64,000 nt of DNA, from NCBI RefSeq assembly GCF_025766255.1, contig NW_026516682.1:310001-374000 (forward strand), read 5' to 3'. The notes beneath the pieces were generated by a model that saw only the letters and a list, made by a program, of their open reading frames with translations, made no database searches and was not told the origin of the DNA. Positions 48,508 to 58,683 of the stretch are shown piece by piece. Source of the DNA: Zychaea mexicana (taxonomy: Eukaryota > Mucoromycota > Mucoromycetes > Mucorales > Lichtheimiaceae). Each line of letters begins with the position of its first letter. Position 1 is the stretch's first letter. Both the position numbers and the translations under genes were made by a program.

Positions 48508-48560
48508 TCTTGTGATGCTTCTCGCCGATCAATGGAAATTGCAGTCATAAGTTTTGTATT
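48468..48560. repeat. Dispersed short repeat, copy 1, with (AT)n expansion
   Basis: The segment CACCGGTTTACATGAATATA..., a pure AT run (about 48480-48508), then TGATGCTTCTCGCCGATCAA and GCAGTCATAAGTTTTG. The same flanks recur at 53419-53490 with a much shorter AT part. It lies just upstream of the second 771-bp copy. Confidence 0.8.
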
Positions 48561-48578
48561 GTAAAAAAGGTAGACACA

Positions 48579-49350
48579 ATTTCGAACCTGAAATTAACGC
48601 AATATGTACAACAATATCAGGGATTGCATCTGTTAGAAGTCCCCTCTTCCATAGTTGCTGATGAGGACTTTGAACGCGCGTTTAATAAGTGGGATCTTGT
48701 AATACATAGCCTAGTGAGTCATAATATCGACGTTTTTTTTCAGAGCGTGATGCCCCTCCGTCTTTGCAGCTGCTTCGAGTGCCTGCACAAACTTGCGACC
48801 AAACGCCGTTGCACCGAGCTTGTGATAGACTTACTTGGTAATCGACTGAGTGTGTCCACACTACTATCATCTTTGGATCAAACTACTGTTAACGTATATA
48901 TCCGATCGGGTTTCCCTTATCATCATCCCCTACATTTGATACTTTCGCTAGTGTTGATATTAAAAGTAGCGTCAAGCAAATCAAAAATTTCAAAGTGGCT
49001 TCGTTAGATTGCATGAAGAATCTCAGTAGTATAGCTCCATGTAGTGTATTTATGTACTCGAGGCTTGGACGCTCACAAAAAAATTATATGGACGTCAACA
49101 CATTTCTGGATGTCTTTTAGAATACTGGCTTGCCGGATACGGATATTGGTGTAGTTTGATATAGTAGTACCGCCAGCGATCATTGAAAGACAAAAGAAGG
49201 GAAGGGGGTAAACTGAAATGGCTTTTACTTGAAATGTAATAGATAAAAGTTAAGCACAACATTATTATTTTGACTCATCAATAGCAGCACAAAACAATGC
49301 GCTTCTAAAACTTGGCAAGTTTGGCGCCGTTGAAAGCTATTGTAGATAAG
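48579..49350 (+). repeat. 771-bp direct repeat, copy 2, with intact 127-codon frame
   Basis: Second copy of 45118-45888. Here a plus-strand frame at 48624-49007 stays open for 127 codons (HLLEVPSSIVADEDFERA, then DLLGNRLSVSTLLSSLD, ending SKISKWLR). An AG directly before the conserved start suggests it was an internal exon. No domain recognised. The right end of this copy also contains the last exon of the minus-strand AT-hook gene. Confidence 0.88.
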
Positions 49351-49770
49351 GGTTAGATATTGAAAGCAACTGAAGTTTTAGCAATAATAAGTAACATACT
49401 TTTTGGAACAATGTTTTCTTGCTGAATGTTTTTGCGAGGTCTTCCCTTGACCTTTTTCACTGTTGCTTTTTGGGTGGCTACGGTGACGGTCGAAGTGGGG
49501 GTTGGAGGATCCGTTAACATAAATGTGGAACATGCCTATCATATTAACGACCATCAGTTAATAACAAAAAACTCGTAAAACAAGAAGATTTTAATTAGGT
49601 ACCTGTGGTATATTTTTCCTCTTGGTCATTGATACAAGTGATTGGACACCACCAGTAAAACTACTACACTCGTCGGACACAATTTCATACACATCGTCTA
49701 CTTCCATCTCATCTTCATGGATATCAACGTCAGTATCGTGTGGGAGTATCAGGTTTTCAATAGATAACAT
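49305..49770 (-). CDS. Small AT-hook-like protein
   Basis: Three exons (49770-49603, 49535-49400, 49336-49305) join in phase and give 111 residues. The N-terminal half is acidic (DTDVDIHEDEMEVDDVYEI). The second exon is Thr/Pro/Lys-rich and contains KKVKGRPRKN, an AT-hook-like GRP core that binds the minor groove of AT-rich DNA. The final 11 codons lie inside repeat copy 2, so the 3' end of the gene was either created by or copied with the duplication. It belongs to a group of small DNA-binding-like genes in this interval. Exact function unknown. Confidence 0.6.
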
Positions 49771-50051
49771 GGTAATAGTTGAGTAAAGATCTTGAACGAA
49801 ATGTAAGCACAAGCTGCAGCAGAAAAGCTGTACTGGTTTTATACTTTTTTTTTTGCCGCAACATACGTATTTGGTAACACAAAGTTGAAGGTTTTTCATG
49901 GAAGTGACAAAGAAGATGAGACAGGACAAAGCGCAGCTGTACCGCGTAACACAGTGAATGCTATATTTTCAGCATAATCATAATTATAAACATGTTTACT
50001 CTATTTTACTATAAAACCAAGAAAATCCCAGCAAGATAAAATTTGTATTTA

Positions 50052-50555
50052 TTATTGTAAGGTAGTCGTCAAAATATCATCGTCAACTTGGTTGATCATG
50101 CTTGCTTGACGAGGACGGACTGGAGCTGGTCGTGGAGGCATTTGGGGGCGATACGTGCGGATGAGCCTGGCGGCTGTTGTCTTCGGCATGTCACCCCTTC
50201 TCGCAGATTCTTCCATGGTACGTCCTTCCCGGAAGTAAGCACGAAGGACAGAAACAATATCATCCTTGGTGTATTGTCGACGTTGCCGACGTTGTTGTCG
50301 TGGTAATGGTGATGGTGATGGTGGTGCTGCTGATGATGGTGATGGTGATGCTGCTGATGTTGTTGTTGATGTTGTTATTGGAGTTGATGCTGGTGGGGAG
50401 TATGGCGGTGGTGGTGGTAGTTGTAATTCTTCATCAGCCTCAGCGAATGGTAGCGCCATATCGAATCCCATGGCATCTCGTTCTTGCACCTCAACCTCGT
50501 CTTCGTAATAGTCCAGATCTCCGGTGTTCATAGTGGTATGGGTGTCCAAGGTCAT
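50052..50555 (-). CDS. Small helix-turn-helix protein
   Basis: Single exon, 167 residues. It has an acidic N-terminus with YYEDEVEVQ, a Pro/Ser/Thr linker with a proline run, and a basic patch (RQQRRQRRQ). A helix-turn-helix of transposase or homeodomain-like type follows at about residues 97-137 (YTKDDIVSVLRAYFREG, then ESARRGDMPKTTAARLI). The pattern (helix, GxTxxxAA turn, recognition helix) recurs in the frames at 51.9-52.9 kb. Known relatives are lineage-expanded Mucoromycota proteins of unknown role; a domesticated or element-borne DNA-binding function is inference. Confidence 0.65.
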   Translation of the reverse strand: MTLDTHTTMNTGDLDYYEDEVEVQERDAMGFDMALPFAEADEELQLPPPPPYSPPASTPITTSTTTSAASPSPSSAAPPSPSPLPRQQRRQRRQYTKDDIVSVLRAYFREGRTMEESARRGDMPKTTAARLIRTYRPQMPPRPAPVRPRQASMINQVDDDILTTTLQ

Positions 50556-50718
50556 TGTGTATTATGTTGTGAATGATTTCGAAAAGTGTTATTTGACTTC
50601 GGCTTAAATACTTTTTGGTTTACATTTTACGGATGTATAAAAACTCAGGCACAAATAAAATAGTACAGCTTATAGCCACTCCAAGCTACTTTTTCCGGTT
50701 CTACAATTGGGACATGCA

Positions 50719-51832
50719 AAGAAATAGCATAGGCACAATGTTGCACACAAGAGATTTTTTGGGTTTTGATTCACCGATGGGATAAGTCATGGTCAGTAGA
50801 ATGAGCACTATGTTGGCCCTACGATTGGGACATGTCATGGTCGATCGAAGAAATGGCACAGGCACACAAGAGATTTTGGGTTCCAGTCCACTTTTTCTCG
50901 GTCCATTCCACCAATGGGATAAGTCATGGTCGGTAGAATGAGCACTATGTTGGCCCTACATTTGGGACATGTCATGGTCGAGCGAAGAAACAGCATAGGC
51001 ACATTGTTGCACACAAGAGATTGATTCACCGATGGGATAAGTCATGGTCGGTAGAATGAGCACTATGTTGGCCCTACGATTGGGACATGTCATGGTTGAG
51101 CGAAGAAATAGCATAGGCACAATGTTGCACACAAGAGATTTTTTGGGTTTTGATTCACCGATGGGATAAGTCATGGTCGGTAGAATGAGCACTATGTTGG
51201 CCCTACGATTGGGACATGTCATGGTCGAGCGAAGAAACAGCATAGGCATATCGTTGCACACAAGAGATTTTTTGAGTTTTGATTCACCGATTGGATAACT
51301 CACGGTCAGTAGAATGAGCACTATGTTGGCCCTACAATCGGGATATGTCATGGTCGAGCGAAGAAACAGCATAGGTACATTTTGTTCCACATAAGACGGT
51401 AATCAGGACGAGATCCGTTCCTTGGTGTGCAACAATGTGCCTATGCTGTTTCTTCGCTCGACCATGACATGTCCCAAATGTAGGGCCAACATAGTGCTCA
51501 TTCTACCGACCATGACTTATCCCATCGGTGAATCAATCTCTTGTGTGCAACAATGTGCCTATGCTGTTTCTTCGCTCGACCATGACATGTCCCAAATGTA
51601 GGGCCAACATAGTGCTCATTCTACCGACCATGACTTATCCCATCGGTGAATCAAAACCCAAAAAATCTCTTGTGTGCAACATTGTGCCTATGCTATTTCT
51701 TCGCTCAACCATGACATGTCCCAATCGTAGGGCCAACATAGTGCTCATTCTACCGACCATGACTTATCCCATCGGTGAATCAAAACCCAAAAAATCTCTT
51801 GTGTGCAACATTGTGCCTATGCTATTTCTTTA
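50719..51832. repeat. 1.1-kb palindrome of tandem repeats
   Basis: The left arm has five direct units (118-137 bp), marked by TAGAATGAGCACTATGTTGG at 50797, 50934, 51052, 51181 and 51310. The right arm has three units in inverted orientation, with the same marker reversed ending at 51505, 51623 and about 51752. The arms meet near 51390-51425. The outer ends match (AAGAAATAGCATAGGCACAATG on the left, its complement on the right). Open frames through it repeat the words NIVLILPTMTYPIG and are by-products of the units. Confidence 0.9.
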
Positions 51833-51896
51833 ATATAATATGGGGACCTTACCGCCTTTGTTACAGACTCCCTATTCAAACCGAACAACATTTCTT

Positions 51897-52317
51897 ATGG
51901 ATAACCTGGCTCTTACCGACAAAGAAATACGTGAAACCATTGATGTCGTTGAGGGAGAAGATCCATACATTGGTATGCTTGCTTGTACAATCGTTATTAC
52001 AGTTTTCTAAACCTTTGATAGAGGAATTTATTAGAACTTTAAATGCAATGCGAGCAGGGGAAGAATATGAACCATCCAATGAACTTCCTTCGGTCTTGGA
52101 AATCCGAAAGCTAGAAGAAGAAATTGCAAGATTAAAAGAAATCTCGAAACGAAAGCAGACGAAATGGAACAAAGAGAATCCGGAAATCAAGGAGGCAATA
52201 ATACGATGCGCAATCGAGAATAAAGGATATGACAGAGCGATTGTTCCAAAAGCTACAATGCATCGATGGGCTAAGCAGTTTAGAGAAACAAAAGCATATG
52301 CAGAGGCAGTAAAGTGA
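51897..52317 (+). CDS. Small coiled-coil/HTH-like protein, uncertain start
   Basis: The 3' part (from about 52013) reads PLIEEFIRTLNAMRAG, a charged coiled coil (EIRKLEEEIARLKEISKR) and a helix-turn-helix-like end (VPKATMHRWAKQFRET). Upstream, an ATG at 51897 (MDNLALTDKEIRE) lies in a different frame, and a GTATGC donor with TTACAG acceptor is nearby, but the phases do not match in that frame. The gene starts where the palindromic repeat ends, so its 5' end may have been displaced. Role unknown; probably a relative of the HTH protein at 50.0-50.6 kb. Confidence 0.45.
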
Positions 52318-52437
52318 GAAATTGCCGATGCGGAGAAACTTTTGGAGTTCACAAACATCCAACCTGACCAGTCCAAATAAAAGTATTTGAACACGAATGA
52401 AAAGAAACAGACTCAATGTACTACATTCTAAAACATC

Positions 52438-52870
52438 ATGGATTCCAATATACCACTTTTTATTTTCTCTGACTTTGACACTGACATACTATACGATCCC
52501 TTTCATCAAACGATCCTAGATTTGGACCCCAATTCCCAGATTGCATTTCCAGTGGATCCTATCATAGATAACCAGATGGATCTTGGTAAGTTCCAAGTAT
52601 AATTTATTCCCGAAATGCATGTTGTCTCAACTATACACGGAATTATTCATGAAATATTTCTATAAGGCCATCTGGTCCAATCTCAAGTTTTGGAAGGTCT
52701 AGAGCAACCAAGAACAAGGGATATCGTCACCCAAGCAACGAAGACGAACCTTTTCCAGCTATTTTGAGGAGAAGATGACGATAGCTGCTGCAGCAGAAAA
52801 AGCAGGAATGCGTCGTTCCACCGCAGGAAAACATATTGCAATGGAACGACGCCGCCGTAATAATAAATAA
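52438..52870 (+). pseudogene. HTH-protein relative with broken frame
   Basis: Exon one (52438 to about 52585) starts MDSNIPLFIFSDFDTDI, followed by GTAAGT and an acceptor near 52664. The joined frame then stops at 52767, while the helix-turn-helix itself (RRTFSSYFEEKMTIAAAA, then EKAGMRRSTAGKHI) is in the neighbouring frame and runs to TAA at 52870. One base change would connect them. The HTH resembles that of the 167-residue protein at 50.05 kb (TMEESARRGDMPKTTAARLI). Confidence 0.5.
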
Positions 52871-53204
52871 CTGTATAAACATTCAGACATATTAAATTTA
52901 GAATGGATTATTGTTGTTCGGCGTCCGTGTAGTTTTGAAGTTGAAGTCTGGTATGGTACATCTATCGTATATTAAAGTCGAAGTTGGGTAATGGTGCACC
53001 TATGTTATATCAACAGGTGATTTTGAGGCGCCATCTGTTGAAACTACACCGCCATTGTAATATTCACCTTATGCCAATCACAAAAAGCAGGCCGCCATTG
53101 TAATTTTCAGCTTCTGCCAATTACAAAAAACACACCGCCAATCAACAGACCCCCAAACGCCATAGTAAGAAAAGAACCCCGCCATCATGAGAAAAAAAGC
53201 ACCG

Positions 53205-53413
53205 CTAATCATAAGGAAAAATCCTGCAAGTCGTGCGGCCGTCTCCGGAACAAGAATTTGCTGGACAAACTGAAGTGGTGGCATTGGGGCTGTATTTGCT
53301 GCTGTCAGGTGGTTCGACTTCGATAGTTCTTTCGTCAAACAATCCATGATGATTTGCATTCCACGGGGACCATAATAACCAGGCTGTTTTAAACAATAAA
53401 TTAATAATTGCAA
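53205..53413 (-). pseudogene. RTC4-like domain fragment
   Basis: The minus-strand frame contains QPGYYGPRGMQIIMDCL and later FVQQILVPETAARLA. This order (GYYG-RG-xxI then a VLVPExxxRL end) is what I recall for the RTC4-like domain of fungal proteins. Only this C-terminal piece is present; no upstream exon was found, and the following sequence is a set of short CCGCCATT repeats. Probably a truncated copy. Confidence 0.45.
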
Positions 53414-53418
53414 ACTTC

Positions 53419-53490
53419 ACCGGTTTACATCAATATATATTCTGTGATGCTTCTCGCCGATCAATGAAAATTGCAGTCATAAGTTTTGTT
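53419..53490. repeat. Dispersed short repeat, copy 2
   Basis: Matches 48468-48560 apart from the missing AT expansion (TGATGCTTCTCGCCGATCAA and CAGTCATAAGTTTTG shared). With the first copy it brackets the segment holding repeat copy 2, the HTH genes and the palindrome. Confidence 0.75.
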
Positions 53491-53822
53491 TTTGATAGTA
53501 GAAAACGTAGATGCTGTGTCATAGCATGTTTTGAAAAATGTATTTTAACAATTAAAGAAAAGATCTATTTTAGATATACAAAGTTTAGCTACAGTTCAGA
53601 CCCTTTTGCGGTCGATTGGAAAGGTTGGATAGAACGGAAAATGACAAAGAGGGGGAGGGGAAGGAGGAAGGAAGAGAAATAGATAGATATTTATAGATAG
53701 AAAGAGAGATGTTAATGGTAAAAATAAAGAGAGTAAAGGAAAGAAAGCTGCTTATTGATGTTTATCTTTTGTGCTTGTCATTCCAGTCATTTTTGGTGTA
53801 CGCCGTCCACTGCGAGCTGTCA

Positions 53823-56533
53823 TCATTTCTGTTCACTTGCTGACCCACCACTTATCAGACCACTGTGCTTATCCAAGAAATGAAGTACATCCTCTTCTTC
53901 GTCTTCCTGCTTTGTCAAGTTAAAGATGTTACGATCATCCAGCCAGTCCAATGCCTTGCTGTTGAAAAAGCGACTCGCGATCTGTGAGAATGTTTTGCCA
54001 CCTTCACCAAGTTCGGTGACAGACTCTTTGCTGCCTGAAGGGTCGTTCCGAAATACGTTGTTTGGATCGAAATCACCAAATACTTTGGGACCGTATTCGT
54101 TGATGATTTCAGTGATTTCTTGAGAAAGCTTTTCACGGTTTTGTCGTAGATTTTGCGTACTGTCTGGATCAATCAGCGCGACATATAACGGTCGAAGCGA
54201 TCTGTTAAAAAAGTGATACACCAACAGTACGTTTTTAGTTAAATCCTCGCTTGGTTTGAGTATCCAAAACGTTGCTAACATGAGTTTATGGCCAAGATTT
54301 CTAAACTTACTTGTATACATCCATGCCATTTTCACCAAAGCGCATGCTTGCATAACTGACAAATGGTAGTAGGTTCCATGTAGCGAGTGATACAACGCAT
54401 ATCTTGAGCCAGCTCCAATCCGTCTTCGTGGCAAAAGCAAACACAATCAGTGTATACAAGCCGTAGAGCGTAGGAATCAGGATCAAGCCAACCAAAAACT
54501 TCCATGTTGCCAGCACATCTCTTCCTCTAATTTTGACGGTTGAGCTTGCCAAGGCCGCTACAAATTCCAAAAAAGAAAGCAGTGCGATAATGAGAATCCG
54601 ATTATATGGTACATCAAAGGGAGAAGCAAGACATCAAGAGATCCTATCTGTTACCTTTAGCTTTAAAATAACTTAAAACTTTAGCTACGATCATGATTGG
54701 CATATTCAAGATTGCTCTAATATGAACAATCCTTGTATCAGTAACATTTCTCTATCAACATATCGAGCAGCTTACCCTGGAAATGCTAGTAGTCCCCAGA
54801 CAATCAGAATTAAAATACGTTGAAGAAGCAAAAAGAAAGTTCGCCATTCACGCAAGTTGATATCAGGCACTTGATGATCCCGAAGACCATGGTATTTAAG
54901 CATCTGATTATATGCGAGCACGTTTCGTTGCAGTTCGATGATTTTGGGATCATCTTTGTACAAGTTGTAACCGATCACAAATCGTCGGTTGAGATCTACC
55001 ACTTGTGCAATGTGCAGCCGACGGTTAGCAGGCTTGTACAAACGACGAGCAGCTTGGATCACCTATCATGGATACAGTATCAGGAAATCAGAGAAAGCTA
55101 CGGCGATGCATGTACTACTGTGCTCTGAATCAATGTTGACACAAAACTTTACCATCAAAGTTTGATCGTTGGGGGCGTTTACAGTAACACTCTTTAAGCC
55201 GTAATAGATGGTATCCAAAAGGGTTCCACACGCTTCTCTTTTCTCTGAACCACCTTTCTTGAACCTTTCGACAAGTTCAGGAGCGACTGTAATCGGGTTT
55301 CCAAACTCAATCACGGCTCTTGATCGGAATCGATGCGCGTGGAAATAGTTTAATCCTGTCACCCACATATTAATAACCGACCTCCCGTTTTAGTTATCAT
55401 ATGCTTTTCTCTCCACTCCTTTTTTTTTCTTCCACACACACCCCCCCCCTTGGCCCTTCGCCTCCTTCTTAATTGTCTGTGCGCAAACGTACCACAAGGA
55501 ACAATTTTCACATCCAGTCCGGGGTATTTAGCCATGGCACCCAACGCCATAATGGTGACACCAGCTGATAAGATAGCAGAACAAACATGTCATGAAACAG
55601 CGGTAAGTGACAAAACTCTCCTTTCCTTCTTTCTGCTCCCCGCATGCCAATCTTTTTACCTTTTAATGGCAACATTTCTGCACGATCGTGACTACCACCT
55701 TCAGGAAAGATGGTGATACATTCACCATTGTTTAATTCGGCATATACACGGTCGTAAACTTCTTCTTGATCGACATGAGGCAGACATTTATACGCGGTTC
55801 CTTCAGCCGATGTCAGAAGCTTCAATGACTTCTCTTCGCGTACTTCGGATTTCAACTCGATCTCAGTGTCCGAGATAACCTTTGCTACGTCCATTTTTCC
55901 AACGTTGCGAGGTAGCACGATCGAGTGGCCGGGCTGTAATTGCGACATGAATTTGGTATCGATGCCAACCAGGCGCAGCGGATCAGATTTGGCATTCAAC
56001 AAGGTGACTCGTCCTTGTCCCTTAGTCGCTAGATCCTGAGGCCGAACAACGGGTACTTTATATCGAAATCATTAATCACCATCTATCCTTTTACTAGGTA
56101 GCCTTTTTTTCAAGAACTTACTTGCATGAATTACTTTAGCAAGAAAACCGATAGCTTTCTGCTTCATGGATTTGGCGGCAATAAGGAACGATACGCGTCG
56201 GTGACATTCTCGCATAACAATCAAGGGATCGACAAACTATATAACAACATTTACAACACACACACAAAAAAAATGGTTCATTTTTTGTAAGTACTCTGGC
56301 ACAACTATCCTCAATTAGCTCTGACGATTCTGAAATTTCAAACGAATAACGTTTTTCTTGTGTCGTACTTGATTGGCATGAGGTGCTGCAACAAAAATAA
56401 CCGGACCGTTTCGCGGGATTCTGTGTGCTCCACGAGGTCGAATTTCTCGAAAGAACACTTCGAGCATAATGTTAAAGATCCACAAGGCTGTGTCATAGCC
56501 TATATCGAGCCATTTCTGCTGCGGACGCGACAT
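53823..56533 (-). CDS. Glycerol-3-phosphate acyltransferase, Sct1/Gpt2 type
   Basis: Nine exons (56533-56369, 56236-56122, 56055-55660, 55564-55493, 55355-55153, 55062-54776, 54716-54655, 54557-54311, 54201-53823) give about 641 residues. The PlsC acyltransferase motifs are intact: block I APHANQFVDP (His52, Asp58), block II-like CHRRVSFLIAAKSM, block III TIFPEGGSHDR at about 208-218, then IVPCGLNYFHAHRFRSRA. C-terminal membrane segments include LILIVWGLLAFPG, FLVGLILIPTLYGLYTLIVF and an ICVVSLATWNLLPF helix. The tail is acidic and probably cytosolic. Known role: first acylation of glycerol-3-phosphate or dihydroxyacetone phosphate at the ER for phospholipid and triacylglycerol synthesis. The start matches the typical short N-terminus before the first helix. 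Confidence 0.94.
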
Positions 56534-57270
56534 GGAAGAAAAAGGATCCCAAACAGAATTGTTTTCCGTCAGAAAAACAAGAGAGGTTGCAAACGAGTTG
56601 AAGGAACAAAAGAGAGAGAGAGAGAGAATTGTTGTTTCCACTGTGTGGTCTCTCTAAGAGCGGAGCTAAGTAATCGAATTCGAAATAGGGTATGTGCAAC
56701 CTGATCTCCCCACATACTGCTCACACACAAGTCATCCTCCAAATGCCCCGCATTCACTAATGGCTCGTAACTACAGATAACGAGATCATTTAGATGGATG
56801 ATTCAACCAGCGACATGTGGTACAATATCAAACTTCTTTTCGCCCAAATGTCGAGTTTATCATACATTGTAAGCATTAGATGAGATAAGTCTTTGAGCCA
56901 TTGTTCGTGTTTGAATATGCCGAATAGAAATAAAATCTCTCACATGTCTAGATACATGCGTTGCTATCGCATCAGCATACCCAAGAAGAGGTAGATCTTA
57001 CACTGTTCAGCATAGATGCCAATCAAATGACGACACGTATTTAATATGTATCCCCGGTCATCGGATGACCAGTCCATCCTTCAGGACTGAAGTCTATGTG
57101 CACATTGAAATGAAATGGTGCAATTGCGTGTACTATTTATTATCATGTTACAAGAAAGATGGAATTTTGATGACTGCGTGAGTTTTGTGTGTGCGTCGTG
57201 GTGTGTGGAATAATGTTCAGGTAGGTTTTCCAAAGCGCGGCAAAAAAGAGAGAGGTTAGAAGATATAATT
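56534..57270. other. Intergenic between GPAT and SVP26
   Basis: No gene seen. It contains the GPAT upstream region (GA repeat near 56609-56626) and the SVP26 3' flank. Confidence 0.6.
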
Positions 57271-58519
57271 TTACATTGCTTTTCGATGCTGGATGTTGGA
57301 GATGTTGCTGTGATCGCGATAACTGGTTGATGACCAGGACTGGTTGCCAGCTGCCATAGTAACAGGTGCAGCGTGGACCGTTGAGGAGGATGGTGGCATG
57401 TTGGTGGTGGTGGTGGTGGTGGTAGAGCTAGCGGCGCTGGCCATAGGATCGTATGCAGGTGCCGTCGCTGTCGTTGTGGGAGGAACGTATGGTGTCGTGG
57501 GTAACATGTCGCTGTTTTTTCGTTCGAAAATGCTAAACAAGGAGCGTAACAATCCTTTCTTCTGATGCGAAGGAATGGCGTCGACAGTGGTGGGATTGCT
57601 GCTGCTCGTTTCTTTCAAATACATGTCATTATCGTAGTATATCACCGTCAGTATCCTGCCATCTCGTTACAATCATCACCCCATCACCTGGTTCTCAAAG
57701 GAGTGCGTTCCTTTGACGAATCTGCTTACCTCCTGCCATAGGCAACGCATTATCGTTGGCACTGAGACTGATAAAATAAGTGAACGGAATCAACCAAACA
57801 CATACACCGAAAAATGCCGCAATGTCCATAAATGGTCGATAATGCGTTGTAAAGAATTTGAACCATAAAAAGTGATCGACGAATACAAGTACTACAATTT
57901 TTTTTATTTCCAAAACACGTTAATTCTCTTTCCAGCAATACCTTTTTTTTTAAGCTTCCCACTCAGTGATGCCTTTTAAATATGCACAACATACCGCAAC
58001 TAGCAATGAACGGTACGCTCGTAAGACTGATGAATGGGAACGTTTTTAAATTCATCGTATACACGCCGTGACATAAAATGGAGAATGCCAACAGCAGGAA
58101 CGGTAGTCGATCCACAATCCACAATAACACGTGAATGCCTACAACAGTCTATAATATAAAGCCGTGTCTACAATGTCAACTACTAGCTGCGTTTTTTTTT
58201 CAATTTGCTCTCTTTCTTTCTCTTACCGCTGTCATTGCTTTAATGATTTTACGCGTGTATACTGTATATTCTTCGACCTAATACAATGCTCATGTTAATA
58301 TGAACGTTTTGGTTTTGCGTGCTTGGGAATCATTACCAATTCTGCCAAGTAATACAGTCCACAAGCTTTATATAAAAAAAAAGAATTTAGCGTTGGTTTC
58401 TCGGTCGCGTATCGATCGTTTCAATATTTTTTTCGAGCTTCCATATTACCTAAACTAAGTACTACAAAGCAAAAGCCGAGTACAACTGCGGCAAAGGCGA
58501 CCAGATGTAGGAATGACAT
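57271..58519 (-). CDS. SVP26: Svp26/TEX261 ER-Golgi cargo adaptor
   Basis: Six exons (58519-58450, 58365-58337, 58277-58227, 58148-57995, 57891-57730, 57662-57271) give about 285 residues. Very small exons encode the family signature ACGLYYLAELVEEYTVYTRK, preceded by an N-terminal membrane helix and followed by helices GIHVLLWIVDRLPFLLLAF, HFLWFKFF and FGVCVWLIPFTYFISL. The last exon adds a Ser/Thr/Pro-rich cytosolic tail longer than in yeast; the acceptor used for it (57662) is the least certain join. Known role: four-helix membrane protein that sorts Golgi glycosyltransferases and other type II proteins into COPII vesicles. Its start is 164 bp from the start of the divergent Abraxas-like gene. 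Confidence 0.88.
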
Positions 58520-58683
58520 TTAGGGTGTATGCGTGGTCGAACCAGGAAAGAAGATGAAAGGAGTACAAAAAAAAAGAAACGGACCGGTTGCCCGCTTGGT
58601 TGATAGAAGTGTGCTATATAGCATCTCACCCTTTTATGGCAAGTTCAAAAATAGTTGCGGAGAGGGGCAAGCTTCTTTTTAGT
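58520..58683. promoter_or_regulatory. Divergent promoter of SVP26 and Abraxas-like gene
   Basis: Only 164 bp separate the two start codons, so both promoters and both 5' leaders must fit here. It includes an A-run at about 58568-58576. No clear TATA box is seen. Confidence 0.6.

Noticed and set aside
45118..49350. LTR retrotransposon with 771-bp LTRs
   Set aside because: No TG...CA ends, primer-binding site, polypurine tract or Gag-Pol remnant between the copies.
51528..51833. 101-codon frame in the palindrome
   Set aside because: Repeats the same words each unit; by-product of the tandem structure.
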